Positions 13,371 to 24,557 of a stretch of 64,000 bases of DNA are shown piece by piece. How positions within the stretch are numbered: the stretch's first letter is position 1; the number at the start of each line of letters is the position of its first letter. The position numbers and the translations under genes were made by a program. The notes beneath the pieces were generated by a model, which saw nothing but the letters and a program-made list of their open reading frames with translations, did no database searches and was not told where the DNA came from. Source of the stretch: Gossypium raimondii (Eukaryota > Streptophyta > Magnoliopsida > Malvales > Malvaceae); the NCBI RefSeq assembly GCF_025698545.1, contig NC_068577.1, forward strand, positions 2,947,501 to 3,011,500, in the 5' to 3' direction.

Positions 13371-14594
13371 TACTTCCTCCTTACAAAATCATCCCACCCC
13401 AATGCAATATGACATGCTTAATCAATATCAAAGGCAGTACAGTGCAATAGGAATGATTTTTAACATGCTATAAGTGATAGTTACAATGAGCATGATTTTT
13501 CATGCGTTCAATAATTCGGTATCAGAAATCATGATTTTATCATGTAATCGTTATACAGCGGAAACAGTGGCATGTCTTAAACATGCAATTATATTTATCA
13601 ATTTCAGTGAACATGCTTTATCAAGCTTTCAATATTAGTATCAAATCAATGGCATACTATCATCACATTCATACAAAACATCATTGAGTCATACAATAAC
13701 GTACACATTTTTTTCAGTACAGATTTCCAGATTAGGGTACTTATTTGAAGCCTATCCTTAACAAAGGATTTCTTTTTCCACCACAATTACTCATGTAGTC
13801 AATTGGTCACAATTATAACAATAGTTATGCACATATTATTATTTAATATTTTTTTGTATTATTATAGAACAAGTCATCATTAATCCTTAAATCAGTTAGA
13901 ACCCACACTACGAATAGCAAGACCGTTCATACTGACTCTGATCCCAACACTCCAAATATGTAGATTTGGCCTCAATTAATCTCCCAAATTAAGATTCAAT
14001 CTTCCTAAATCGAGAATGCAGATATGAGAGATTCGAATTGGAAAGCCTATGTCAGCAAGTTCAGAAGATCTACGATTCGACAGAAAACTTGATTAGAGAG
14101 GGAGTGTAGCGACCAAAGATAAAGATAGTTGGAAAATAGAGAAAAAATGTGGGCAACAATAGTGGTGGTGTGACGGCGACGACGGCGGTGGCAGTGGAGG
14201 TCCAATGGTGTCAAGAAAAGGGTGAGAGAGGAGGGACAGTGGTGAAGTGGTGGTGATTAGGTGTTATAACGGTGGTCGAATGTGGCTAATGGAAGAGGAG
14301 AGAAAAATATGAGAGAAAATAGTGGATGAGAAGAGAAACAAAATATTTATTTTGTCTAGGTACATGAGACGGCAAAAGTCAATTGGTGATGAGGAAAATG
14401 GCAAGGAGTGAGACATGGGGAAGAAAAGAAAAGGAGAGGGAATAAGGAAGTGAAAAAGAGGATAAAAAGAGAAAAAAGAGAAAGTTATGGAAGGAAAGAA
14501 TCTCCCTTGGATGGAAACTTAAAGGGATGAAAAAAGGGGGTTTAACCAAGATTTAAATGCTGAATTTAAAAAATAAAACAAAAAGGAGGAGAAG

Positions 14595-14648
14595 GGAATT
14601 GAACTTGGGTCACAAAGGAAATTTAGTTTGCTCTTAACCACTAGGCTA
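14595..14648 (-). other. tRNA-like Pol III promoter (box A and box B), possible SINE head
   Basis: On the minus strand, TAGCCTAGTGG (14648-14638) fits the box A consensus TRGYNNARNGG, and AGTTCAATTCC (14605-14595) fits box B RGTTCRANNCC. The gap is about 32 bases, normal for tRNA-derived promoters. There is no complete tRNA fold (no acceptor pairing visible), so a tRNA-derived SINE head or a decayed tRNA is more likely than a working tRNA gene. Confidence 0.4.
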
Positions 14649-14702
14649 CAATTCAAACTTGTTCATGAATTAACTATAACTAAATTGAAATGGGGTGTGA
14701 CA

Positions 14703-16559
14703 TCGATGCTCGGGATCTCGTGTTTAACCTAACCTACACATGGAAAACAAAATAGTTCGCTGAGTAATAAACTCAGTGGTATTTCTACAATTCAAACATC
14801 AAATGCAAGTTAAGCTAATCTATGAAAATCAATAATCATGTCACCTTATCAATTGCAAACCATATTACCAAATGCACCAATTATGCCATATGGTTCAATT
14901 TAACATATTCAAAAGATTAAGTTAGAAGCAGTCGTATTAGCATATTATATTTCGAATCGAAATGGATTGATTCTTCCAATTTCATATCAATCTTCTAGGC
15001 TTATAATTTGGTTCACATAGTATTTCACAATAGTAGTTCATTTCAAATACCATTTTCAAATTTTCATTTTAAGCCCCTATTAACCTGACTCGGACTCGAA
15101 TGGATACACAGATCCAACCAACACACCAATTTGGCACCCGCTGCCTCATTGGACAATTATGAAATAAATAGATTGTACCTAGCGCTCATCAGTATAACCA
15201 AAGTAAAAATTGTGCCCAGCACTCATCAACACGTAGTCAAAATAACCCGTACTCAATCTATCTTATGGCATGTCAATTATATCTGACTCTACCTGAACAG
15301 TTAATAGGGTAACAACCCTTCAATTCTGAATATATTCCAATTTCACAATTCATCATATTCAATTCATCAACCAAACAGTCATTTCATATGTTATAATAAT
15401 ATGAATCAATCCAATTCAAAGTTAATTTCACATTTTCATCAATTTACACTATTTTCAATTTTATGCCAATTCAATTCAACAAATTAATCTCAACTTACCA
15501 CAATATCTTACTGTGCTATACAATGCACTTATGCAGCAATTTAAACAATTCAAATTTTAGAAATACAAACTAGAAACTCCGAGCTATTCGTCAAAGACTT
15601 TAGTTTTTCATTTCCTTTCAATAAATCCAGGTCAACGTTAGCTTCGAATTAACATAAACATAAAACACCATCAATAATCAACCAAATTCACAATCAATTG
15701 TCATTTTATACAAATTTTGTATTTTATTCAATTTAGTCCCTAAAACCAAGACTAACATAACTTTCAATTTAAAACTCTAAATTGTAATCTGATTTCACTA
15801 TTGTCCATTAGGAACCTCCTATTTTTTTTATTTTTATAGACAATTTTACATTTTATTCAGTTTAGTCTATAATGTATGTAACTATCAATTATGCTTTAAA
15901 TTTTAGTCATTTTTCATATCTAAGCTTAAAATCTATCAATTTAACACCAAAAATGTCAATTCTCAAACTATGAAAACTATCGAACTTTAACAGTTTTAAA
16001 AATTAATACATGGGCTATCTAAATTAAGCTCTCATGATCTCAAAAACATATAAATTACAAGAAAAAAAACTAAATTACACTAACCAATTATTGATTAAAA
16101 GCTTTTAAACCTTTATCCATGGTGTCTCCTCTTTGTTTCTTACTTTGGTTTGGTTGGGAAGAAGAATTTTCTCTTTCTCCCCACTGAATTTCATATATAT
16201 CCTAAGTTAATTTTGTTAACTAGTTAATTAACCTTTCTTTATAATAATTAAATTTCCATTTCACTAAATTAATCATCATTTTATGCTACCGTCCACCCAC
16301 TAATGCTTAGTCATAGTATATTTTCTATTTTGAACCCTAGGTTAATTGTAATTTAAGTCTTTGATCCTTTTACTAATTAAAAAACTATAGCAATTAGACT
16401 TTACAATTTAATCCCTAAACCTTAATTTATCACTAATTCGGTAAAATTACCTATACCAAATTCAATTCACCTAAATAATAACTTCGTAAATATTTTGGTT
16501 TACGAAAATGGGGCCCCGAAACCCAATTTTTCTATACCATTGATTCTTGGGTCATTACA
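14703..16559 (-). mobile_element. Ty3-gypsy 3' LTR, minus orientation
   Basis: The LTR begins at 16559 on the minus strand with TGTAATGACCCAAG, immediately after a polypurine tract (TTAAAAGAGGGAGAA, 16560-16574) that follows the end of the pol remnant. It therefore belongs to the same element as the fragment at 16571-17420. Its distal end near 14703 is uncertain because of nested insertions. There are no coding domains. Confidence 0.55.
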
Positions 16560-16570
16560 TTCTCCCTCTT

Positions 16571-17420
16571 TTAAAAAAACTTTGTCCCCCAAAATTTACA
16601 TGAAATGAGGTGGGGATATTGGGATCTCATTGCTTCCCCGGGTTCCCAAGTCAGTTCTTCCACGCTGTGACTGTGCCATAGAACTTGCACAAGTAGAACG
16701 CATTTATTTCTTAGCTCTTTCACTTCTCGAGCCAAAATTTCAATCGATTCCTCCTCAGATGATAAGTCAAGTTGAATTTCGATTTCTTTCACCAGAATAA
16801 TATGAGACGAATCCCAACGATATCTCCTAAGCATGGATACATGAAATACGTCGTGTATCTTGTGTAATTCCACCGATAATGCTAGTCAATATTCCACTGG
16901 TCCAACCCTTTCTGTAATTTCATACGATCAGATGAATCTAGGGTTTAACTTCCCTTAACGACCAAACCGTAAGACTTTCTTCCACGAAGAAACTTTCAGG
17001 AATACCTTATCTCTCATTGAAAACTCGATATCTCTCCATTTCAGGTCAACATACAATTTATGCCTATGATCAGTTTAACCATATCTTCAGTTTCCCGAAT
17101 CAATTTCGGCTCAACAATCTTTATTTCGTTTAATTTCGACCAACAAATAGGCGTTCTACACCGTCAACCATATAATGGATCATACGAAGCCATTTGAATA
17201 CTCGAACTATTATTATACACAACTTTGACTAATAATAAATAACTTTTCCAACCTGATTCAACCTTGTACCTAAAGATTGCACAGCGTGCTTGTGTTGATT
17301 ATCTCTAACTTTGGGAGTGGCAAATCAATTCTAATTGCTAGCAGGTCAAGCATTTTGCGACATACTCAACAATCTCTCTTTTCATATTTTCATATTGGGC
17401 CACCAATACATTTTCCGCAA
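16571..17420 (-). pseudogene. Ty3-gypsy pol remnant (integrase ends, chromovirus-like tail)
   Basis: Reading the minus strand from about 17400 downward, I see 'MKREIVEYVAKCLTC' (the integrase zinc-binding end), then 'GRRCRTPICWS'-like text near 17150, then 'DKVFLKVSSWKKVLRFG' near 17000, and finally the open stretch 16873-16571 with 'KIHDVFHVSMLRRY' and 'VLWHSHSVEELTWEPGEAM'. This is the order found in the C-terminal end of plant gypsy pol. The catalytic integrase core between the first two blocks is largely gone, and stops interrupt the frame. The element is dead. It ends at the polypurine tract beside the 3' LTR. Confidence 0.8.
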
Positions 17421-18150
17421 GTAAATATATAAACAAAATTTTAATTTAATTTTTATAGATTATGAAATCAACTTAATTTGATTCCTTTCAATAAATTTAT
17501 AGTTGATGTCATAGTAGACGTAGAGGAATGAGGAGATAAAAGGTTGATTACGTCTCCACTTGGGAATATGGGCCCGACTCTGCACTCCAATAATCTAGTG
17601 GATGATTTAACATTTTCTTTTCTTTTTAGCCAAACCTCATGGGACCACATTTCCTATTGCCATTCTTCTAAAAATCCTCTAATCCTCATCTTGTAATTTA
17701 AAATTCGTAATAATAATACAATTACAAAGAAACTAATTGTGATTGAATTTTCAATCATTTGAAAATGCAACTAAAAATGGTATGATTAAATTATTACATC
17801 TTACTAAAAATCTTCAACAAATCTCAAAACAGGCAAAAGAATACCTTAGAAACCTTATCCTTTAAGGTAATTAAATAAATTAAAATTAGAAAAGTGAAAT
17901 TTGATAAATTAAAAATTAAAATAAATAAAAAGCGTTTACAAATTAAATAAAAGTAATAACTCGGATTCGTTAAATTTTAGTCTAATATCATTTAAGATAC
18001 AATTTTTTAAAAAAAGTAAGGTTGTAAGAAATAATGCAGGAAATTGAAAAGAAGATACTTCATTCCATTTTTATGCTTTTAAGAAAACAGTAACAACATC
18101 GATCAAAAACGAGAGAACCCAAACCAAACAGTAACAGAGAAACTTTAGAA
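17421..18150. other. AT-rich spacer, nothing recognised
   Basis: No open frame with recognisable homology, no tRNA and no terminal repeat. The part close to 18150 is probably the 3' flank of the GRP gene that ends at 18219 on the minus strand. Confidence 0.5.
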
Positions 18151-18218
18151 TTACTAACTACCAAACCCAAGCCAAACCCATAACAATATAGGCCCAAGCC
18201 CACTTTGAAACCCTAAAC

Positions 18219-19002
18219 TTAAGACCTCCAGTTGCCTTCAGATGCACCGCCGCCTCTTGAGTAACGAGATCCGCCGTCACCGTATCCTCCTTCACGGCGT
18301 CCACCTCCGTATCCACCTCCACCATACCCTCCACCGTTTCCGTATCCACCTTCACGGCGTCCGCCACCATATCCTCCTTGGCGACCACCATATCCACCAC
18401 CGCCGCCTCCACCGCGGCTGTAACCACCGTTTCCTCCTCCAAATCCTCCGCCACCGCCCCCACTTCTGCGCGATTGGGCTTCGTTGACAGTTATGTTCCT
18501 TCCATCAAGATTTTGACCGTTCATTCCTTCGATCGCGTCCCTCATAGCTTTCTCGTCACGGAAAGTAACGAATCCAAAGCCTCGGGATCTTCCAGTCTCA
18601 CGATCATTAATGATCTGAAAATGAAAACAACAAAACATTACTTACTTGAAAAAATATCACAATAGAAATTTTAAAAAAAGATTTGTTAAAATCGATCGAT
18701 CTTCGGCCCAAAGGGATGAAGAAAGAACGTACCGGTGAGAGTTTTAAAAGAGAATAGTAACAAGAGAGTAGTATCAAGTAACAAGTAACACAAAAGAACA
18801 GAACAAGGATCACAGATCATATGACAGGGGCGCCCAGATCGGGTCGGATCAAGTCAGATCTGGAGTCCGATCCCTGCAACAAACGGACCTTCGATTCGAC
18901 GATTTCACCAAACGCACTGAAGGCTTCTTCTAGGGCCCGGTCGTCGGTGGCCCATGCGAGCCCTCCGACGAAGCACCGGAACTCGACATCAGCGGCGGCC
19001 AT
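18219..19002 (-). CDS. GRP7: glycine-rich RNA-binding protein (GRP7/GRP8 type)
   Basis: A small nuclear/cytoplasmic RNA-binding protein of the plant GRP7/GRP8 family, which in Arabidopsis acts in circadian, cold and flowering control by binding transcripts and affecting splicing. Two exons: 19002-18889 (38 codons) and 18614-18219, joined in phase 0 by a 274-bp GT-AG intron (18888-18615). The joined protein is 169 aa. Residues 1-85 form one RRM: RNP2 is 'CFVGGL' and RNP1 is 'RGFGFVTF', split by the intron between 'GEIVESK' and 'IINDRETG', the same place as in Arabidopsis GRP7 as I recall it. The C-terminal half is Gly-rich with repeated Tyr-Gly-Gly-Gly and 'GGRREGGYG' units. Frames on the other strand and in other phases are shadows of the Gly codons. 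GRP7 and GRP8 cannot be separated without a tree. Confidence 0.93.
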
Positions 19003-19107
19003 GAGGGGGAAATATCAAATAAACAAGGGACAAAAAGGGAAACTAAGAGGAGCAGATATTTTGTAAAGAGCTGTGAATGGTTAAAAAAGAGGGGGACTAA
19101 ACCATGA

Positions 19108-19114
19108 TTTTATA
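19108..19114 (-). promoter_or_regulatory. TATA box of the GRP gene
   Basis: TATAAAA on the minus strand, about 106 bp upstream of the ATG at 19002. This is a reasonable distance given a 60-80 bp 5' UTR. Confidence 0.6.
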
Positions 19115-19271
19115 GGGGGTGTGAGGTCTGAATTAGGGTTAATTAGAGCTGGATTGGCTAACCATGGTTAAATTCATGACAACCCTGAATAATAGGGGTA
19201 AACCGGAAATCGAGAAAAAATAAACCAGGGTTAGTTATGTGGGTGACTAGGTCAGAAAAGGGGCCCACAGT

Positions 19272-19277
19272 CACGTG
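19272..19277. promoter_or_regulatory. G-box CACGTG upstream of the GRP gene
   Basis: A perfect palindromic CACGTG, 270 bp upstream of the start codon and next to a GGGCCCAC (site II-like) motif at 19261. G-boxes bind bZIP/bHLH factors, including light and clock regulators. Its role here is inferred from its position. Confidence 0.45.
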
Positions 19278-19317
19278 ATTTCTGAGCAGTTGAGACTCAT
19301 AAAAAAAGGGCATTCAA

Positions 19318-19346
19318 AAAATATCTTCTTACCTACAAAAATATCT
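19318..19346. promoter_or_regulatory. two evening elements (AAAATATCT) in the GRP promoter
   Basis: AAAATATCT occurs at 19318-19326 and again at 19338-19346, 20 bp apart, about 205-230 bp upstream of the TATA box. This nonamer is the plant evening element bound by CCA1/LHY/RVE-class MYB factors. Arabidopsis GRP7 is an evening-peaking clock output gene, so two copies in this promoter suggest the same control. Confidence 0.6.
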
Positions 19347-19910
19347 ATCTCACACGTTCGTTGCGTTCTACTTGTCACCGAACGTTATGGCGTTTAGTTC
19401 GGTTCCTTTCTGCATGACCAAAACGGCCCAGTATTACTTTCGTTTTGGATTTTCCTTTTCTTTTGGGATTTAAATATTTTCTTTTTGAAAATAAAAATTA
19501 ATGTTAAATTTTTATTGGATTCATATAGCAATTTAAATTATTATTATATTAATCATTATTATGTAATGAAGATATTTATAAAATATTGATATAAATAATA
19601 AATAGGGTTTTAGTTTATTAATAAAGTAGAAATGTCAAATTTTATAGAAGCTTAGTTTAAATATTGTTATGTGTATATATTTTCTATATAAAAAATATAA
19701 CATGATAAAAGATTTATAGACATCACTTATCCATCTATTCAACATTTTCATCGATTTATTCGTTCCATCTTTCATTTTTAGTTTTTTCATTTATTTATTT
19801 ATTTATTGTTTCTCAATTTTTTATTTTTGTTATTTTCTTAAATTTATTTGGTGTCTTCATTTTAGGTTAGATCTAAATTTTATTTTCAAATAAAACAACT
19901 TGAATGCGAT

Positions 19911-21199
19911 GGGTTTTTACAAAATATTATAAAAATAAAAATAACTAAAATGTTATCATTTTTTATTTACCAAAATATATTTTTTTTATTTACTAAAATA
20001 TATCAAAAAAAACAAACAAACAAAAAAAACCTGACACCAACCTGATCAGGCCAATTAAATTGGTGGCACCCATGGTGCCAAAGTCATTGGCCCATGGTGC
20101 CAAAGGAAAAAAAAGTGTATAATTACTTTCTAAGTCCTCCTTATTTATTATTTTCTTTTTATTCCCCTTCAACTCATTTTTTTATTTAATAACTCTATTT
20201 TAATTTAATAAATTGTTCTCATTTAATAACTCTACTTTAATTTAATAAAATATTAAGTAATACTTAATTTTTTAAAATTAAAATAGACTTATTAAATGAG
20301 AAAATTCTAATTAAGTGACTACCTGCAGTTTCAAGGACCTGACATGAAAATTTACCATTTTGAATTTTGAAAGTGAATTGCTCCTGCTTGGCACTAAAAT
20401 TGAAATGTGACTAATTGTCTTCTAAGCCCTCCTTATTTATTATTTTCTTTTTATTCCCCTTCAACTCAATTTTTTATTTAATAACTCTATTTTAATTTAA
20501 TAAAATATTCTCATTTAATAACTCTATTTTAATTTAATAAAATATTAAGTAATACTTAATTTTTAAAATTAAAATAGAGTTATTAAATAAAAAATTGAGT
20601 TGAAGGGGAATAAAAAGAAAATAATAAATAAGGAGGGCTTAGAAGGTAATTAGCCACATTTCAATTTTAGTGCGCAAGCAGCAGTAATTCACTTTCAAAA
20701 TTCAAAATGGTAAATTTGCATGTCAGGTCTTTGAAACTGCAGATGGTCACTTAATTAGAATTCTCTCATTTAATAACTCTATTTTAATTTAATAAAATAT
20801 TAAGTAATACTTAATTTTTTAAATTAAAATAGAGTTATTAAATGAGAATAGTTTATTAAATTAAAATAGAGTTATTAAATAAAAAAATGAGTTGAAGAGG
20901 AATAAAAAGAAAATAATAAATAAGGAGGACTTAGAAAGCAATTACACACTTTTTTTTTTCCTTTGGCACCATGGTGCCGCCAATGACTTTGGCACCATTG
21001 GTGCCACCAATTTATTTGGCACCTTTGGTGCCGCCAATTTAATTGGCCTGATCAGGCTGGTGTCATGTTTTTTTTTTTTTGTTTGTTTTTTTTTTGATAT
21101 ATTTTGGTAAATAAAATATATATTTTTTTTGATAAATAAAAAAAAGTTATAACATTTTAGTTATTTTTTATTCTTTTATAATATTTTTGTAAAAAACCC
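19911..21199. mobile_element. Mutator-like non-autonomous element, giant hairpin
   Basis: The 1289-bp segment is flanked on both sides by the same 10 bp, TGAATGCGAT (19901-19910 and 21200-21209), a target duplication of the size made by Mutator-like transposases. The left end GGGTTTTTACAAAATATTAT is mirrored by the right end ATAATATTTTTGTAAAAAACCC. The inverted similarity continues through almost the whole element to a centre near 20552 (TTAAGT-aat-ACTTAA), so each arm is about 640 bp. The arms contain palindromic GGCACC/GGTGCC clusters (20070-20105 and 20965-21035). Within each arm, the block from 'cctccttatttattattttc' to 'ttaataactcta' occurs twice. There is no transposase frame; it would move only with help from a transposase made elsewhere. 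Confidence 0.85.
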
Positions 21200-21528
21200 T
21201 GAATGCGATCCTTCCTCCGCCATCATTTATCATTTGGTATTAGATTTTTGCATTTTGAATTGTTTTCTTGTGTTATATAAAGTGTTTTGCAGATGTTACT
21301 TAAAACAAGTTTTAAAAATTTTAAAATAAACAATAAAAAAACTTGGGGCTAAATTTTATGACCAAAATTTTCAGATATGATATTTATCATATAAAGAGGG
21401 TTCAATTCAATTTTGTGATTTTAGCACATTAGGAAGATTGTAAACGAAAAATTCAAGTTATTTTCCATTATTTCGGATTTTCTATTGGGTAGTTCATTTT
21501 TTTTTATTCTAGTCTTAGGTATTCTTTT

Positions 21529-21590
21529 GTTTTTAGCTTTTCTTATTCTATTACGCATTGTTTTTAGCTTTTCTTATTCTATTACGCATT
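21529..21590. repeat. perfect 31-bp tandem duplication
   Basis: Two adjacent identical 31-bp units, each starting GTTTTTAGCTTTTC and ending ATTACGCATT. Probably a recent slippage or repair duplication. Confidence 0.9.
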
Positions 21591-23923
21591 CTAACACATT
21601 TTCTCTTCTTGTGTTAATAAGTACAAAAAGAGTTGCATCTCCTTTCTGTGAGCGACTTATTTCATTTTGAGTCAAGTTTTTCTTTGGCTTCTTAGAGCCT
21701 TAGGTTATCTTTGTTAGAGAGTGATCCCACATTTTTTTTAATATTATTGAATTTGATTACTCTTTAAAAGTTATAAGTAAGAAAATCTCAACTTTTTGCC
21801 TCTTAGAGTTGTTTATAGTTTATTGCGAGTGCATAACAGTGAGGGTTAATTCTTTTTGACCAACTTTTCTTGTTTGAATGTCTTTTATTTTAGCCTCTAA
21901 TAATGGTACACACGCATAGTATAAAAGAGGAGAATAATAAACCTTGGGCAAAGCATAGATGTCGTGTTTGTAAAAAACCGCACGAACATGTTGTTTCCAA
22001 TGCCCAAAAATATTCTATTGTCAATGGATTTGTCAAGAAAGGCATTTGACCAAAGATCATAGCGGGATACACATACTTAATTGACCTTTTGAGGAGCATA
22101 AAAAAAATGCCAACAAGCAAACGAGAGTATGATTTATCTCTCACCTATTGTGAAATGTCATTAGTGTGGTTCCCAATGTCCAATTCACTATCCACCCAAT
22201 GATGAAAGTTGCAAAGAAAAATATACGAATGACACCAAGCCTATTAAGTAGTCTTCTTTGAGTGCTACCATTGATGATAATGATATGAATAAGTAAGAGA
22301 CTCCAGGTGACACCGTTTGTGAAGACAATAAGTGTGATTTTGTGCCTATTGTTGAGTCTAGATCTAGTAAAGAAAGAGAGAACCTATCCAAAAGTGGGGA
22401 ATGGTTATGTTTTCACTAACCTTAACTTGAATTTGTCTAGCGGATTTGTTTCATTCTTTTAGGAATTTGTTAATCATTTGAAAGGATCTCAATTAACCCA
22501 TTCCACCTATGATAAAGATTCCTTTTTATTCAACCAAATACAAGATTCAAAGATAAATATTTTCGAGGAAAGAGGGGATGATACATGTACGAATGGGGTG
22601 AAATTTATTAAATTTTATTCACCAAAGTTGTAAATTTTCAAAATTGGAAAATCAATAGACTTTTGATAACTTTTTGAATGAGATCTAGACATTTCTAGGT
22701 TGAGATGTCTCCATATATCTCTTAGGTTCAAAAAAACACTTTGAATCATTTGAATTCAAGTTTGGGAGCTCAAGTTATAACTGTTCTAGTGAAGATTATG
22801 CGAGCAGAATTTTTGGACGGGATTATTACGGAAATTATGAGTTTCGAGTTTTTAATTCGAGTTTAAATTATATTTGGGTCAATTTTTAGGCTTAATTTTT
22901 ATTATATATGAGTTCAATGTTGTATTTATTAGGTTTCATTATTTATTTATTCGAGTTTGGATATTTTTTAAGTTTTATGTTATTTAGGATTTTTATGTTT
23001 CTTAGTAAGCGAAGTTTTAGCTTAAAACTACTTATTATTTAGATTAATTGAATTTCTTGCGGTTTATATCTCAAATGGTTCAATTGGATACTTATTCATC
23101 TATCCACCATATCCATCGGTTTACTTGTTCCATCTTTTACTTTTTTAAAATTTTCGTTTCTTTAGTTATTTATTATTTTTATTTATTCTTTGTTCTCAAA
23201 TTTCTTCTTTTAGTGTTTTCGTTTTTTCTTTCTAAATTTGTTTATTTCTTTTTACTGGTCAAATCTGGATCTTTCTCAAGTCAAATAACTTAAATCGATC
23301 TTAGTCCACTATTTTTATCACATAATTTAGTGATTAATGATGTAGTTTACCCAATTAATGTTTACTTCTTAGAAAAACACTCTTATTTTAATTGTTCTAT
23401 TCTTTTTTTTTAACGGCTCTATCTTGATGGTAAAGAAATTATATTGTTTCATAATTGATTTATTTTATCAATGGTAAAGCACATTGCATTATTAACGGAA
23501 GATGCATGTTTAAACATTAGAGACGATATTATTAGAAGGGACAAGTAAGTAACCACTAATCTCAAACATGGCCCGTAAAACAGATATAAAGAATACCAAA
23601 AGAAAAACCCTTATTGAATTAATATCACTAATTAATATTGACTGGACCTTAACTCGATTAGCATCGACATTGTTGCCAGTGCAGGAAGACGTAGGTTCGA
23701 GCACGTTGAAACACGTAGTTAAGGGTTGGAAATAAATTATGAATAGTTCTAAACATTATATAAAAAATCACAAATTAATCAAAAATGTAAAAAATATATA
23801 TTTAAATAATAATATAATTAAAATGCAAATAGGATAAAAGGGCAGATTAATAAATTTTAACTATTCCTTTTTAAATAAAACAAAACTCACGTCTAAAGAA
23901 ATTACCACTTTAGCTTTAAAAAT

Positions 23924-24557
23924 GGGTTATATAATTTTTTGCCATTGAACATAGTAACTAAGTTCACTTTAGTATATGCTTTTTTTTTTGGGTCTATTTT
24001 GGCATCTGAACTTGGCAACTAGATCTATTTTGGTCTTTGAACTTGAATTAGTCAATCAGATTAATTGGATTGAGAAGCGATCAGTATAACATTCCGAATA
24101 AAGGGGTTGACCAATTAAACTGGAAACTGTTTGGTGGTGAAAATCAAATTCTGGGACAAAAACCAATAGTTGAACAAGTTGAATCAATTTAATAATTTGT
24201 TTATTTTTAAAGGTTTTAGATTTTTATGAATATTTATTTATTGTTGGTCTAACGGTTGAACCGATCAAATCAAGAATCGGTGGCCTGGCTGGTTCAACCA
24301 CTAATCCGGTTATTAAAACACTGAATGTGACATTTTAATATTGCATCACATTATCACATAAAAATTTATATAATTATTTTTCAAGTAATGTTATGGTACA
24401 ATCTCAAAATGTCGCATAATCAAACTTTTATAATTTTCAAGTTCAAGGACCAAAATGGACCTAGTTGTTAAGTTCAAGTCACAAAGTGAACCCAAAAAAA
24501 TTAAGTACCAAAGTAGACATACTTAACAAATTTAAGGGCCAAAAATTATATTATCCC
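23924..24557. mobile_element. long inverted-repeat element (MULE-like)
   Basis: The left end GGGTTATATAATTTTTTGCC is mirrored at the right end GGCCAAAAATTATATTATCCC. Further in, 'taagttcactttagtat' mirrors 'aaagtgaaccc', and 'ggtctttgaacttga' mirrors 'tcaagttcaaggacc'. Arms are roughly 150-200 bp. The flanks (tttaaaaat and taaaaaaaa) are A-rich and only loosely alike, so the target duplication is not proven. No coding capacity. Confidence 0.55.

Larger units (their letters stand above)
12451..14702 (-). mobile_element. probable second antisense LTR, nested
   Basis: It starts TGTAACCTCCCAAACCCGACC on the plus strand, the reverse complement of another gypsy LTR terminus. A possible opposite end is at 14702 (GGGGTGTGACA, giving TGTCACACCCC on the minus strand). 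The interior has a degenerate tandem array (13230-13370), a purine-rich block (14140-14600) and a tRNA-like Pol III motif pair (14595-14648). The flanks show no matching target duplication, so the right boundary is tentative. Confidence 0.4.
19650..23330 (+). mobile_element. decayed LTR retrotransposon remnant
   Basis: Sequence at 19715-19905 ('ttatccatctattcaacatt', 'cgttccatctttca') is repeated in diverged form at 23085-23300 ('ttcatctatccaccat', 'ttgttccatctttta'), as expected for two LTRs. A degenerate tRNA-Met primer site (TTTGGTATTAGA) lies at 21232-21243, after the left copy. The interior at 21890-22450 has only scraps of possible gag, including a Cys-rich stretch near 21958 (C-R-V-C-K-K then H), and no intact domain. 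The left LTR copy is split by the hairpin element at 19911-21199. Boundaries are approximate. Confidence 0.45.

Noticed and set aside
18158..18665. Several open frames on both strands over the Gly-rich exon
   Set aside because: The GGN codon repeats keep other frames open. Only the minus frame with RRM motifs continues across the intron.
23640..23720. tRNA-like or SINE sequence with 'aggttcgagcac'
   Set aside because: Box B is imperfect (last bases), no acceptable box A at the right distance and no cloverleaf.
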